Source: Nocardioides anomalus (lineage in GTDB: Bacteria; Actinomycetota; Actinomycetes; Propionibacteriales; Nocardioidaceae). From it: a DNA stretch of 64,000 nt. The stretch's first letter is position 1; the number at the start of each line of letters is the position of its first letter. The notes beneath the pieces were generated by a model. That model saw only the letters and a program-made list of their open reading frames with translations, searched no databases and was not told the DNA's origin. The stretch spans positions 1,178,001-1,242,000 of the forward strand of contig NZ_CP049257.1 in the NCBI RefSeq assembly GCF_011046535.1. The letters run 5' to 3'. This document shows positions 1 through 10,078 of the stretch, piece after piece. A program made the position numbers and the translations under genes.

Positions 1-1049
1 ACCCGGACCGGTTCCGCGTGGTCGGGCTGACCGCGGGTGGGAGCCAGCCCGAGCTGTTCGAGCAGCAGGTGGCGGAGTTCGGCCCGGCGTACTCCGGGCT
101 GGGGGAGGACGCCTCGACCGAGGCCGCGGCGTACGCCTGCGACGTGGTGCTCAACGGCATCACCGGCGCGGTCGGGCTGCGGCCGACGCTGGCCGCGCTC
201 GAGGCGGGCAACGTGCTCGCGCTGGCCAACAAGGAGAGCCTGATCGTCGGCGGCCCGCTGGTCCTCGAGCGCGCGGCGCCGGGACAGATCGTGCCCGTCG
301 ACTCCGAGCACAGCGCGCTGGCCCAGTGCCTGCGCGGCGGGTCGGCCGAGGAGGTGCGGCGGCTGGTGCTGACCGCGAGCGGCGGCCCGTTCCGCGGGCG
401 CAGCGTCGAGGACCTGCACGACGTCACCGTGGAGGAGGCGCTGGCCCACCCCACGTGGGACATGGGCCCGGTCGTCACCATCAACTCCGCGACCCTGGTC
501 AACAAGGGCCTCGAGGTCATCGAGGCGCACCTGCTGTTCGGCGTGCCGATCGACCGGATCGAGGTCGTCGTGCACCCGACGTCGGTGGTGCACTCCATGG
601 TGGAGTTCGTGGACGGCGCGACGCTGGTCCAGGCCAGCCCCCCGACGATGCTGATCCCCATCGCGCTCGGGCTCAACTGGCCCGACCGGGTGCCCGACAC
701 CGCCCCCGCGGTCGACTGGACCAGACCGGAGACGTGGGAGTTCTTCCCCCTCGACGAGGAGGCGTTCCCCGCGGTGGCACTGGCCAAGCGGGCCGCGGAG
801 CTCGGCGGGACGGCGCCTGCGGTCTACAACGCCGCCAACGAGGTGTGTGTGGATGCCTTCCGCAGGGGGAGGATGGCGTTCACGCAGATCGTGCCGACGG
901 TGGCGCGTGTGCTCGCGCAGCACGACGTACCCTCGACCCCGGGTAGGTCGTTGGGGGTGGAGGACGTCCTCGCCGCCGACGCGTGGGCGCGCACGGCCGC
1001 CGACCTGGGGGAGCCGGTCGTGGGTGAGCAAGGGGGAAGCAGAGGGTGA
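1..1049 (+). CDS. dxr: 1-deoxy-D-xylulose 5-phosphate reductoisomerase, 5'-truncated by window edge
   Basis: Second enzyme of the MEP isoprenoid pathway: rearranges and reduces DXP to 2-C-methyl-D-erythritol 4-phosphate with NADPH in the cytoplasm. The frame is open from base 3 ([14 protein letters not shown]), so only roughly the first 30 residues, with the dinucleotide-binding start, lie outside the window. Visible family motifs are [17 protein letters not shown] (metal-binding region), [37 protein letters not shown] and YNAANEV. The stop TGA overlaps the next gene's GTG start by four bases, so translation of dxr and the protease is probably coupled. The order dxr-protease-ispG matches other actinobacteria. 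Confidence 0.97.
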   Translation, partial: PDRFRVVGLTAGGSQPELFEQQVAEFGPAYSGLGEDASTEAAAYACDVVLNGITGAVGLRPTLAALEAGNVLALANKESLIVGGPLVLERAAPGQIVPVDSEHSALAQCLRGGSAEEVRRLVLTASGGPFRGRSVEDLHDVTVEEALAHPTWDMGPVVTINSATLVNKGLEVIEAHLLFGVPIDRIEVVVHPTSVVHSMVEFVDGATLVQASPPTMLIPIALGLNWPDRVPDTAPAVDWTRPETWEFFPLDEEAFPAVALAKRAAELGGTAPAVYNAANEVCVDAFRRGRMAFTQIVPTVARVLAQHDVPSTPGRSLGVEDVLAADAWARTAADLGEPVVGEQGGSRG

Positions 1050-2404
1050 CGAGCCTTCTCTACATCGCAGGGATCCTGATCTTCGTGGTCTCGATCCTCG
1101 TCTCGATCGGGCTGCACGAGCTGGGGCACATGATCCCGGCCAAGGCGTTCGGCGGGAAGGTCACGCAGTACTTCATCGGCTTCGGGCCGACCGTGTGGAG
1201 CCGCAGGCGCGGCGAGACCGAGTACGGCGTCAAGGCCATCCCGCTCGGCGGCTACGTCAAGATCGTCGGCATGCTGCCGCCGGGGGCCGAGCAGCTCGGG
1301 ACGGTCGAGTACGACGACCAGGGCAACCAGGTCACCCGGATCCGCAAGTCCAACACCGGGATCTTCACCCAGCTGATCTCCGACGCCCGCGCGGCCGAGT
1401 GGGAGCTCATCACCCCCGCCGACGACGAGCGGCTGTTCTACAAGATGGCCTGGTGGAAGAAGGTCGTCGTGATGGCCGGCGGCCCGTCGGTGAACATCGC
1501 GATCGCGTTCTTCCTGTTCTGGACCGTCTTCGCCACCTACGGCAACCCCACCGACGACGCGGTCGACTCCGGCGCCCCGGTGATCTCCTCGGTCAACAAG
1601 TGCGTGATCCCGGCCTCCGAGCAGCGCACGGCCTGCGAGGCCGGCGACCAGCTCAGCCCGGCCTTCGAGGCGGGCCTGCGGCCCGGTGACACCATCACCA
1701 GCTTCAACGGCACCGCGATCACCAGCTACGACCAGCTCCAGGAGCTGATCCGGGCCAACAAGGACGGCCGGGCCGAGATCGGCTACGAGCGCGACGGCAC
1801 GGCGTACACCACGACGACGAGCACCCTCCTGCAGGACCGCCCGGTCGACACCGACCACCCCGACCAGCTGGAGTCCGTGGGCTTCCTGGGCGTGGCCCCG
1901 ACGACCCACCGGGTCACCGGCGGGCCGCTCTACACCCTGGTGCAGATGGGCTACACCGCGGAGCAGACCGTCGAGGCGATGGTCCGCCTGCCCGAGCGGG
2001 TCTGGGGCGTGGCCAAGGCCATCGTCGGCGTGCAGGACCGCGACCCCGAGAGCCCGGTCAGCATCGTGGGCGGCAGCCGGATCGCCGGTGAGACCGCCTC
2101 GGCCACCTGGCTGCCCAACGACGCCAAGATCACCTTCCTGCTGCTGCTCGTCGCGGGCTTCAACTTCTTCATCGGGGCCTTCAACTTCATCCCCCTGCTC
2201 CCGCTGGACGGTGGCCACATCGCCAGCGCGCTGTGGGAGGCCGTGCGCCGCGGGCTGGCCAAGCTGCGCGGGCTGCCGGACCCCGGGTTCGTGGACGCCG
2301 CGAAGCTGTTGCCGATCGCCTACGTGATGGCCTCGGCGATGCTCGTGATGAGCCTGGTGCTCATCGTCGGCGACCTCGTCGTGCCCATCCACATCACCGG
2401 CTGA
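1046..2404 (+). CDS. rseP: Site-2 intramembrane zinc metalloprotease (M50, Rip1/RseP type)
   Basis: Intramembrane protease that cleaves membrane-anchored substrates such as anti-sigma factors; the mycobacterial orthologue is Rip1. The protein has 452 residues, in the normal range. The zinc site HELGH is at residues 24-28 in the first membrane segment. A PDZ-like region lies around residues 165-260 ([16 protein letters not shown]), and the second active-site motif [13 protein letters not shown] is near the C-terminus, followed by a last hydrophobic segment. The GTG start overlaps the dxr stop (GTGA). It sits between two MEP-pathway genes, a conserved actinobacterial arrangement that does not imply a role in isoprenoid synthesis. 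Confidence 0.95.
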   Translation: MTSLLYIAGILIFVVSILVSIGLHELGHMIPAKAFGGKVTQYFIGFGPTVWSRRRGETEYGVKAIPLGGYVKIVGMLPPGAEQLGTVEYDDQGNQVTRIRKSNTGIFTQLISDARAAEWELITPADDERLFYKMAWWKKVVVMAGGPSVNIAIAFFLFWTVFATYGNPTDDAVDSGAPVISSVNKCVIPASEQRTACEAGDQLSPAFEAGLRPGDTITSFNGTAITSYDQLQELIRANKDGRAEIGYERDGTAYTTTTSTLLQDRPVDTDHPDQLESVGFLGVAPTTHRVTGGPLYTLVQMGYTAEQTVEAMVRLPERVWGVAKAIVGVQDRDPESPVSIVGGSRIAGETASATWLPNDAKITFLLLLVAGFNFFIGAFNFIPLLPLDGGHIASALWEAVRRGLAKLRGLPDPGFVDAAKLLPIAYVMASAMLVMSLVLIVGDLVVPIHITG

Positions 2405-2469
2405 ACCTCCGGCTGATCTCACACCGCTCTGATTCGGGACGCGCCCTCCCGCGCCGTACGCTGGAGGGC

Positions 2470-3622
<1,153 letters not shown>

Positions 3623-3652
3623 TCCACCTCCCGGCCTCGTTCCTCGGCCTCC

Positions 3653-3667
3653 GGCGGCTCAGCCGCC
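3653..3667. terminator. GC-rich hairpin after ispG
   Basis: Perfect 7-bp arms ggcggct and agccgcc around one C, 31 bases after the ispG stop and inside the larger inverted repeat. This is a plausible intrinsic terminator for ispG. There is no U tract, as is common in GC-rich actinobacteria. Confidence 0.5.
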
Positions 3668-3742
3668 GCTGACCGAGCCGGCCGCGCCGTCGACGGTCTC
3701 CATGCCCTCGGCGATGCGCATGGCCTCTTCGATGAGGGTCTC
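3659..3742 (-). pseudogene. ispG C-terminal fragment (27 codons plus stop), inverted copy
   Basis: Read on the minus strand, this stretch encodes the last 27 residues of IspG with an in-frame TGA ([19 protein letters not shown], then AAGSVSGG). The intact gene ends AAASVTVG. The substitutions near the end and the preserved stop suggest a separate, slightly diverged ispG allele rather than a fresh copy. No IspG homology continues beyond 3742, so it is a remnant without function of its own. Confidence 0.75.
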
Positions 3743-3775
3743 CGCGGCCCCGGACGCACGGGACGGTCGAGCCGC

Positions 3776-4774
3776 TCAGCCGTCCCGCTGGTCGCGCTGG
3801 AGCCGGTTGCGTCGGTCCTCCTCGCGCTTGGAGTAGGCGGCCGCGCGGACGGCCTCGTCCGACTCCAGGCCGGAGCCGAGGCCGCCGCCCACCGTCGCGG
3901 CGGAGGCGACGAACCACGAGAGCACGAAGAGGTCTGGGTAGCTGTAGCCCGCCTGCAGGTAGTCGCCCATGATGGCGGGGTCGAGGATGAACAGCGCCCA
4001 CGCCAGGTTCACCACGTACAGCGCCACGTAGCAGAGGGTGACGCCGGTGACCAGGGTCAACACTGTGGACGCGTTGTAGAGCCGGGAACGCTGGCGCGAT
4101 CGCGTGGAGTCGCTGTCGGGGCGGTCCCACAGCTCGGCGTCGACGATGAGCCAGACGACCACCAGGGCGATCGAGGCCACCGTGGCCACCACCAGGCGCC
4201 ACCAGGACAGGGAGCCGGCCAGGAGCCAGACGGTGGAGTTGATGGTCGCGACCGCGCCCGTCGCTAGCGCGGCGACCAGCGCCGACTTGAGGCCGGGCAC
4301 CAGCAGCCACGGCCGGTTGGCCAGGACCATGCCGAGGAGCAGCCGCCAGCTCCCACCGGCCTGGGGCAGCCGCACGCGCCCCTCGCGGTGGGCGTCGTGG
4401 TCGGCCATCCCGCTCACCAGCGTGTGGACCGCCCGGCGCGCCCTGGCGTTCCTGCGCACGGGGCCGAGCGCGGGGAGGGAGAGCACCGCGACGCGTTCCT
4501 CCGGGTCGCTCTCGACGAGCACGTGACCACCGTCGGGGTCGTGGAGCGGGAGTTCGGTCAACCCGACCACGAGGTCCCACTCCCGTTCCCTCCGGTCGTC
4601 GCGCAGCCGGTCCGCGGCGGCCCACACGTCCTCGGAGCCGGTGGTGAAGGGCTTGCTCACGACCGTGATGTCCCAGGTCTGGTCTTCGTCGCCCGAGGTC
4701 AGGTCGGCGAGCCGGCGCGCCACCTCGGTGGGTGCCGCGGGGTCCGCCACGAGCCCGACGCGGAGAGCAACCAT
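3776..4774 (-). CDS. Membrane protein of unknown function with soluble N-terminal domain
   Basis: A 332-residue protein. Residues 1-140 form a soluble alpha/beta-looking domain (start VALRVGLVADP, with WDLVVGLTELPL at about 66-78). About four hydrophobic segments follow at roughly 158-187, 192-212, 236-263 and 280-302. The tail is charged and arginine-rich (KREEDRRNRLQRDQRDG) and presumably cytoplasmic. I do not recognise the family. Similar actinobacterial proteins are sometimes named as methylene-tetrahydrofolate dehydrogenases, which the sequence does not support. It converges on ispG and is divergent from the dehydrogenase operon starting at 4931. It is the first gene of the accessory segment. 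Confidence 0.8.
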   Translation of the reverse strand: MVALRVGLVADPAAPTEVARRLADLTSGDEDQTWDITVVSKPFTTGSEDVWAAADRLRDDRREREWDLVVGLTELPLHDPDGGHVLVESDPEERVAVLSLPALGPVRRNARARRAVHTLVSGMADHDAHREGRVRLPQAGGSWRLLLGMVLANRPWLLVPGLKSALVAALATGAVATINSTVWLLAGSLSWWRLVVATVASIALVVVWLIVDAELWDRPDSDSTRSRQRSRLYNASTVLTLVTGVTLCYVALYVVNLAWALFILDPAIMGDYLQAGYSYPDLFVLSWFVASAATVGGGLGSGLESDEAVRAAAYSKREEDRRNRLQRDQRDG

Positions 4775-4930
4775 GTGCTGCGAGTACCCGAGGCGCCCCC
4801 ACCGACACGGTGCGTGGCCACCCGGTCGCACACGTGGGCAGATCTGCCGATACCGGCCGCCCGCGACCGCTCCTTGAATGGAGTTGCCCCGCCCACCGGG
4901 AGGCGAGGACCCCACGACGGAGGAGACACG

Positions 4931-6079
4931 ATGAGAGCAGTGGTGTACGACGGTCCACGGCAGGTCAGCGTCAAGGACGTGCCCGATGCCACCATCGAGC
5001 GACCGACGGACGTGCTGGTCCGCATCACGTCCACGAACATCTGCGGGTCCGACCTGCACATGTACGAGGGGCGCACCGACTTCGAGCCCGGTCGCTGGTT
5101 CGGCCACGAGAACCTCGGGCAGGTGGTCGAGGTGGGTGACGGCGTGGACAAGGTCCAGGTGGGCGACTACGTGGTCCTGCCCTTCAACATCGCCTGCGGC
5201 CACTGCAAGAACTGCGAGCGCCAGCTCACCAACTACTGCCTCACCGCCCAGCCCGAGCCGCAGCTGGCCGGGGCGGCGTACGGTTTCGCCGACATGGGCC
5301 CGTGGGCGGGCGGACAGGCGGAGCTGCTGCGCGTGCCGTGGGGTGACTTCAACTGCCTGCGGTTGGGCGAGGACGCCCAGGAGCGGCAGACCGACTACGT
5401 GATGTTGGCCGACATCTTCCCGACCGGCTACCACGCCACCGAGCTGGCGGGGGTGCAGCCCGGCGACCAGACCGTCATCTACGGGGCGGGTCCGGTCGGC
5501 CTGATGGCTGCGCTGTCGGCCACGATCCGGGGCGCGAGCAAGGTGATGGTCGTCGACCGGCACCCCGACCGGCTGCGGCTGGCCGAGTCCATCGGGGCCA
5601 TCGCGATCGACGACTCGAAGGTGGACCCGGTGGAGGCGGTGCTCGAGCAGACGCTCGGGCTGGGCGCCGACAACGGTTGCGAGTGCGTGGGCTACCAGGC
5701 GCACGAGCCGGACGGTCAGGAGCAGCCGAACCTCACCATGAACCGGCTCGTCGCCTCCGTGCGCTTCACCGGCAAGATCGGCAACGTCGGTGTCTTCGTC
5801 CCCCAGGACCCAGGCGGGGTCGACGAGCTGGCGAAGGAGGGCAAGCTCGCCTTCGACTACGGGATGTTCTGGTTCAAGGGACAGCACATCGGCAGCGGGC
5901 AGGCGCCGGTCAAGAAGTACAACCGCCAGCTGCGCGACCTGGTCGCGGGTGGCAAGGCCGAGCCGTCGTTCATCGTCAGCCACGAGCTGTCCCTGGACGA
6001 GGCGCCCGACGCCTACAAGCACTTCGACGCCCGCGACGACGGCTGGACCAAGGTCGTCCTCCACCCGGCGGGGGTGTGA
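4931..6079 (+). CDS. Zinc-dependent dehydrogenase, glutathione-independent formaldehyde dehydrogenase type
   Basis: Medium-chain dehydrogenase of 382 residues, likely oxidising formaldehyde or a related aldehyde with bound or free NAD. The catalytic zinc site is C38 with H59-E60 (ICGSDLHMYEG, GHENLGQVVEVG). Structural zinc cysteines are C89, C92, C95 and C103 (CGHCKNCERQLTNYC). The Rossmann motif is IYGAGPVGLMAA. The long insert after the structural zinc (AYGFADMGPWAGGQAELLRVP) and KYNRQLRDLV near the end are typical of FdhA-like enzymes. ATG 4931 is preceded by GGAGGAGA. It is first of a tightly packed five-gene run, which suggests an aldehyde-handling operon. Confidence 0.88.
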   Translation: MRAVVYDGPRQVSVKDVPDATIERPTDVLVRITSTNICGSDLHMYEGRTDFEPGRWFGHENLGQVVEVGDGVDKVQVGDYVVLPFNIACGHCKNCERQLTNYCLTAQPEPQLAGAAYGFADMGPWAGGQAELLRVPWGDFNCLRLGEDAQERQTDYVMLADIFPTGYHATELAGVQPGDQTVIYGAGPVGLMAALSATIRGASKVMVVDRHPDRLRLAESIGAIAIDDSKVDPVEAVLEQTLGLGADNGCECVGYQAHEPDGQEQPNLTMNRLVASVRFTGKIGNVGVFVPQDPGGVDELAKEGKLAFDYGMFWFKGQHIGSGQAPVKKYNRQLRDLVAGGKAEPSFIVSHELSLDEAPDAYKHFDARDDGWTKVVLHPAGV

Positions 6080-6080
6080 C

Positions 6081-6656
6081 GTGGCCACGACCCTGGACGG
6101 ACGCCGGGTCGCCATCCTGGCGGCCGACGGTGTGGAGCGAGTCGAGCTGGAGGAGCCCCGCCGCGCGCTCGACGACGCCGGTGCACACACCGCCGTGGTC
6201 TCGATCAGCAGTGGCGAGATCCAGGCACGCAACAACGACCTCGAGGACGCCGGCACCTTCTCCGTCGACGAGGTCGTGTCCGACGTCTCGGTGGACGACT
6301 ACGACGCGCTGCTGCTGCCCGGCGGCACCGTGAACCCGGACAAGCTGCGCATGGAGGACGCGGCCGTCCGGTTCGTCCGGGACTTCGTCGAGTCCGGCAA
6401 GCCCGTCGCGTCGATCTGCCACGGGCCGTGGACCCTCGCCGAGGCGGGCGTGGCCCGGGGACGCCGGCTGACGTCGTTCCCGAGCATCCGCACCGACCTG
6501 CGCAATGCGGGGGCCGAGGTGGTCGACGAGGAGGTCGTCACGGACGCCAACATCACGACGAGCCGGTCTCCGGACGACCTGCCGGCGTTCTGCGAGCGCA
6601 TCGTGCGCGAGTTCGCCCTGGCCCCCCAGCGCTCCGGAGCAGGAGGCCGACGATGA
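6081..6656 (+). CDS. Pfp1/DJ-1 family protein (class I glutamine amidotransferase-like)
   Basis: 191 residues. The nucleophile elbow ASICHGPWTL places the reactive cysteine at C113 next to H114, with an acidic partner around E23-E24 and the conserved LLLPGGTVNPDKLR segment. The family includes general stress proteins, deglycase-like enzymes and chaperones active on carbonyl damage. That fits its position between two aldehyde/alcohol dehydrogenases, but the substrate is not shown by sequence. GTG 6081 follows the upstream stop by one base, and its own stop overlaps the next ATG (ATGA), so the genes are probably translationally coupled. Confidence 0.9.
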   Translation: MATTLDGRRVAILAADGVERVELEEPRRALDDAGAHTAVVSISSGEIQARNNDLEDAGTFSVDEVVSDVSVDDYDALLLPGGTVNPDKLRMEDAAVRFVRDFVESGKPVASICHGPWTLAEAGVARGRRLTSFPSIRTDLRNAGAEVVDEEVVTDANITTSRSPDDLPAFCERIVREFALAPQRSGAGGRR

Positions 6657-7132
6657 GCGAGACCGTCACCTCCCGAGCCGTGCGCGCCGGCGGCAGCCTG
6701 GTCCGGCACCTGCGCACGACGCTGGACCCGTCGTCCTCACAGCCCGCCGGTGGGCGCCGGCCCTCATCCGGCTGGCTGGCCGTGACCGTGCTGTGCGAGC
6801 CCTCCGATCTCGACGAGGCCGCGCTCCCCGCGCCCCTCGCCGAGCTCGCTGACCGCGTCGAGGTGAGGGTGCGCCCGGCGGCCGGTGACAAGGGCACCGA
6901 GCTGTGCGCGCGGCTGCGGGACCGGCCGCGGCCGGCCAGTGCGGCTCAGCGGCTCAGCGGCGATGACGAGGAGGGCGAGCTCCGCTCGGCCCTGCGCCGG
7001 GCCAAGCAGCTGATCGAGGTCGGTGAGGTGCTGCGCGTGGATCCGACCCCGCACGGCAAGCGGACGCCCACCCCCACCGGGGCGCTCCTGGAGTCCTGGA
7101 CCAAGGCGGCCCCCGAGGGAGGCGTGCGATGA
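6653..7132 (+). CDS. Hypothetical protein with SRPBCC-like C-terminal part
   Basis: 159 residues, no signal peptide or membrane segment. The middle and end (VEVRVRPAAGDKGTELCARL, then RRAKQLIEVGEVLRVDPTPH) resemble the last strand and C-terminal helix of SRPBCC/polyketide-cyclase-like proteins. In those, a KQLIETGEV-type helix closes a hydrophobic pocket. The first half of that fold is not recognisable, so it may be a shortened or degenerate member. It overlaps both neighbours by ATGA, so it is part of the dehydrogenase operon. The function is unknown. Confidence 0.7.
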   Translation: MSETVTSRAVRAGGSLVRHLRTTLDPSSSQPAGGRRPSSGWLAVTVLCEPSDLDEAALPAPLAELADRVEVRVRPAAGDKGTELCARLRDRPRPASAAQRLSGDDEEGELRSALRRAKQLIEVGEVLRVDPTPHGKRTPTPTGALLESWTKAAPEGGVR

Positions 7133-8304
7133 GGGCGGTGACGTGGCGCGGCGTGAACGAGATCGGCGTGGAGGACGTCCCGGAGCCCAGCATCCTCAAC
7201 GGCCACGACATCATCGTGGAGGTCGGGCTGAGCGCGGTCTGCGGCTCGGACCTGCACCTGCTGGGCGGCTACATCCCCGCGATGCGGGCCGGCGACGTGC
7301 TGGGGCACGAGTTCATGGGCAAGGTCGTCGACATCGGGCCGGACGTGACCAAGCACCAGGTCGGGGACCGGGTCGTCGTCGTGTCCTTCACCAGTTGCGG
7401 ACAGTGCTGGTACTGCAAGCAGGGGTTGTTCTCCCTGTGCGACAACGGCAACCCCAACCCCGGGATGACCGAGGCGCTGTGGGGTCAGTCCATCGGCGGG
7501 TGCTACGGCTACTCCCACGCCCTGGGTGGCTACGCGGGAAGCCACGCCCGCTACATCAGGGTCCCGTACGCCGACCAGGGCGCCTTCCCCATCCCGGACG
7601 GGGTATCCGACCAGCGAGCCCTCTTCGCCTCCGACGCGGCACCCACGGGGTGGACCGGGGCCGACCAGGCCGGCGTCCAGCAGGGTGACGTGGTCGCGGT
7701 GTGGGGTGCCGGGGGCGTGGGGCAGATGGCCGCCCGCGCCGCCATGCTCATGGGCGCGGAACGGGTCGTGGTCGTCGACCGCTTCGCGAACCGCCTCGAG
7801 CAGGTGCGCACGCACATCGGCGCGGAGACGCTCGACTACGAGCAGGTCGACGTCCCGGCAGAGCTGCGCGAGATGACCGGCGGGCGGGGACCGGACGTGT
7901 GCATCGAGGCAGTCGGCATGGAGGCGCACAGCCCCGGGCCGGCGCACCTCTACGACCAGGTCAAGCAGCAGATGCGGCTGCAGACCGACCGGCCGACCGC
8001 GGTCCGTGAGGCCATCTACGCCTGCCGCAAGGGCGGGACGGTCTTCACCCTCGGCGTGTTCGCCGGAGTGGTGGACAAGTTCCCCCTCGGCGCCGTGATG
8101 AACAAGGGGCTCACCCTCCGCGGCGCTCAGCAGCACGGCCACCGCTACATCCCCGAGATCCTCGACCGGATGAGCCGCGACGAGGTGCGGACCGAGCACC
8201 TCGCGACCCACGTGATGTCCATCGAGGAGGGCCCCACGGGCTACCGCATGTTCAAGGAGAAGGAGGACGGGTGCGTCCGCGCGGTGTTCGTGCCCGGCGC
8301 CTGA
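7129..8304 (+). CDS. Zinc-dependent alcohol dehydrogenase (medium-chain, glutathione-independent formaldehyde dehydrogenase-like)
   Basis: 391 residues. Catalytic zinc ligands are C38 and H60-E61 (VCGSDLHLLGG, GHEFMGKVVDIG); structural zinc cysteines are C90, C93, C96 and C104 (CGQCWYCKQGLFSLC). The nucleotide-binding motif is WGAGGVGQMAA, followed by the acidic D in VVVDRF that favours NAD. It is a paralog of the first gene in the operon, sharing the layout but not closely similar in sequence. The start ATG overlaps the preceding stop. Two such enzymes around a Pfp1 protein suggest stepwise alcohol-to-aldehyde-to-acid oxidation or detoxification, which is an inference. Confidence 0.88.
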   Translation: MRAVTWRGVNEIGVEDVPEPSILNGHDIIVEVGLSAVCGSDLHLLGGYIPAMRAGDVLGHEFMGKVVDIGPDVTKHQVGDRVVVVSFTSCGQCWYCKQGLFSLCDNGNPNPGMTEALWGQSIGGCYGYSHALGGYAGSHARYIRVPYADQGAFPIPDGVSDQRALFASDAAPTGWTGADQAGVQQGDVVAVWGAGGVGQMAARAAMLMGAERVVVVDRFANRLEQVRTHIGAETLDYEQVDVPAELREMTGGRGPDVCIEAVGMEAHSPGPAHLYDQVKQQMRLQTDRPTAVREAIYACRKGGTVFTLGVFAGVVDKFPLGAVMNKGLTLRGAQQHGHRYIPEILDRMSRDEVRTEHLATHVMSIEEGPTGYRMFKEKEDGCVRAVFVPGA

Positions 8305-9029
8305 GCACCTCTCCCAGCGGCAGCGACATCGACGGCGGCGGATCGCCGTCCCGACGGGCCACATCGGTTCGGTGGGCGGCGAGGGGTCACGCACCCGACC
8401 GCCTCCTGTCGGCCCGGCGTGCGCTCCTCAGCCTTGCCGCCGGGCTCGCAGCCGGGGCGGTGGTGGCGCTTGCCGCCACGCCCCGGCTGCTTGCGTTGAC
8501 GGCCTGGACGGTCACCACCGCCGTCCTGCTCGCGTGGGTCTGGCGGACCAGCTGGCCTCAGGACTCCCGTGGCACCAAGCGGCTCGCCGAGCAGGAGCAG
8601 TCCACCCGTTCCACCGACGTGTGGCTGATCTCAGCGGCCGTGGCCAGCCTGGCCGTGGTCGTCGTCGCCCTCGTGCAGTCCAGCGCCCAGCGCGGTCCGG
8701 TCGCGGTCGCGTCCGTGCTGCTCAGCGTGGTGAGCGTGGCCCTGTCGTGGGCCCTGGTGAACACCGTCTACGCGTTCAAGTACGCACGCATGTTCTACCT
8801 CGACGAACCCGACGAGGGCGGCATCGACTTCGGTGAGGTGGACGAGCCGACGTACAGCGACTTCGCCTACCTGGCCTTCACCGTCGGGATGTCGTTCGCG
8901 GTCTCCGACACCGAGCCCACGACCACCCGGATCAGGCGCGTCGCGCTCGGGCACGCGCTGCTCTCCTACGCGTTCGGAACCGGCGTGCTCGCCGTCGCCA
9001 TCAACCTCGTCACCAACCTCGGCCAGTGA
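8271..9029 (+). CDS. DUF1345 family membrane protein
   Basis: 252 residues with about five hydrophobic segments: around 47-65, 70-90, 120-140, 148-175 and 225-250. Family hallmarks are the loop YAFKYARMFYLDEP and the following EPTYSDFAYLAFTVGMSFAVSDT. No biochemical role is established for the family. The only credible in-frame start is GTG 8271, which overlaps the upstream dehydrogenase by 34 bases; the first 45 residues are low-complexity and polar. Last gene of the operon. Its stop converges on, and overlaps, the AraC gene end by 20 bases. Confidence 0.85.
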   Translation: MRPRGVRARRLSTSPSGSDIDGGGSPSRRATSVRWAARGHAPDRLLSARRALLSLAAGLAAGAVVALAATPRLLALTAWTVTTAVLLAWVWRTSWPQDSRGTKRLAEQEQSTRSTDVWLISAAVASLAVVVVALVQSSAQRGPVAVASVLLSVVSVALSWALVNTVYAFKYARMFYLDEPDEGGIDFGEVDEPTYSDFAYLAFTVGMSFAVSDTEPTTTRIRRVALGHALLSYAFGTGVLAVAINLVTNLGQ

Positions 9030-9838
9030 CGACGCGCCGCTCGGGGTGGGGTCGGCGGAGGGTGTCCGACGGCATCTCGCCGAAGGCCTCGCGGTAGGCG
9101 CCGGCGAAGCGGCCGAGGTGCACCATGCCCACACCGAGGGCCACCGCGCGGACCGTGGTGGCGTCCCGGTCCGCGGCACGCAGGATCTCGCGTGCCCGGC
9201 GCAGGCGGAGCTCGCGCAGGAAGGTCATCGGCGGCGTCGCGAGGTCCCGGCGGAACCCGGCCCGGAGCGCGCGGGGGCTGAGGTGCACCTCGGCGGCCAG
9301 CCGTACCGTCGTCCACGGCTCGGCCGGGGCGTCCTGCATCAGCTCGACCGCACGCCGGATGCTCGCCTGCACGCCCGCCCTGCCGCTCACGGTCGACGGC
9401 GAAGTCGAAGGCGAGCCGGCCCCGCAGGCGACGCCCGACGAGCTGCTCGAGCTCGTCCTCGAGGCGGCTGCGGGGGACCATCAGGCAGAGCTGCTCGCAG
9501 CCGGTCGACCACGACATGTCCGCCGGGACGCCCGGGGAGAAGACCAGGCCCTCACCCGGGCCGGTGACCACAACGTCGCTCGATCCGCTGCGCGAGCTCG
9601 CCCGCCCTCGCAACGGGATGTTCAGGTGGACGTTCTCGGCGTCGGCGGTGCGCAGGCCCACCGCGCGCCCGTAGGTCAGCCGCCCCACGGTCACTGCACC
9701 CAGGCGCAGCCCGCTCATCCGCATTTCCAGCGGGGCGGAGCCCTCGGTGAGGTCGAGGCGGTGGGGCAGGTAGAGCTCGGCGACGACCTGCTCGGCCTCG
9801 TCGCGGTCGTCGGTGGCGTGGCGGGTGTACGGCGTCAC
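9010..9838 (-). CDS. AraC family transcriptional regulator, frameshifted between sensor and DNA-binding domains
   Basis: The N-terminal part (VTPYTRHATDDRDEAEQVV to GRLAFDFAVD) is the AraC-binding-like cupin domain. The C-terminal part (SGRAGVQASIRRAVELM, with WTTVRLAAEVHLSPRALRAG and VGMVHLGRFAGAYREAFGE) is a complete double helix-turn-helix. They lie in different frames. The switch is at about 9390-9393, where one surplus base separates the coding halves (plus-strand GG at 9391-9392). Correcting it gives about 275 residues, normal for the family. The HTH half also opens with a GTG at 9390, so it could be made alone by reinitiation. GTG 9871 is an alternative start. It converges on the dehydrogenase operon and is a candidate regulator for it. 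Confidence 0.82.
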
Positions 9839-10078
9839 GTGCGGCTGGTCGTCCTCTCGGTGCCCGTCCACGGAGGGGGTGGTGGCGGTGCGCAGATCAG
9901 GCCAGGAGCGGGCGGCGCGATCGTCCGAACCCGCGGCGCGGCGGTGTCCGCCCCGCGCCGCGCCGTGGCCGCATCGCGCACGGAACTCGTCCGTGGGCGC
10001 CCCGAGAGGGGTCGTGCCACACCATGGGCGCGTGGCGCCCTGCGCCCCCGTCCCCCCGTCAGGCTGCGGGGCGCCACC

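Noticed and set aside
3680..3742. Treating the inverted ispG end as an ordinary terminator only
   Set aside because: Arms of 84 bases that encode protein with a stop codon are far longer than terminators and are explained better by duplication; a terminator effect may still exist.
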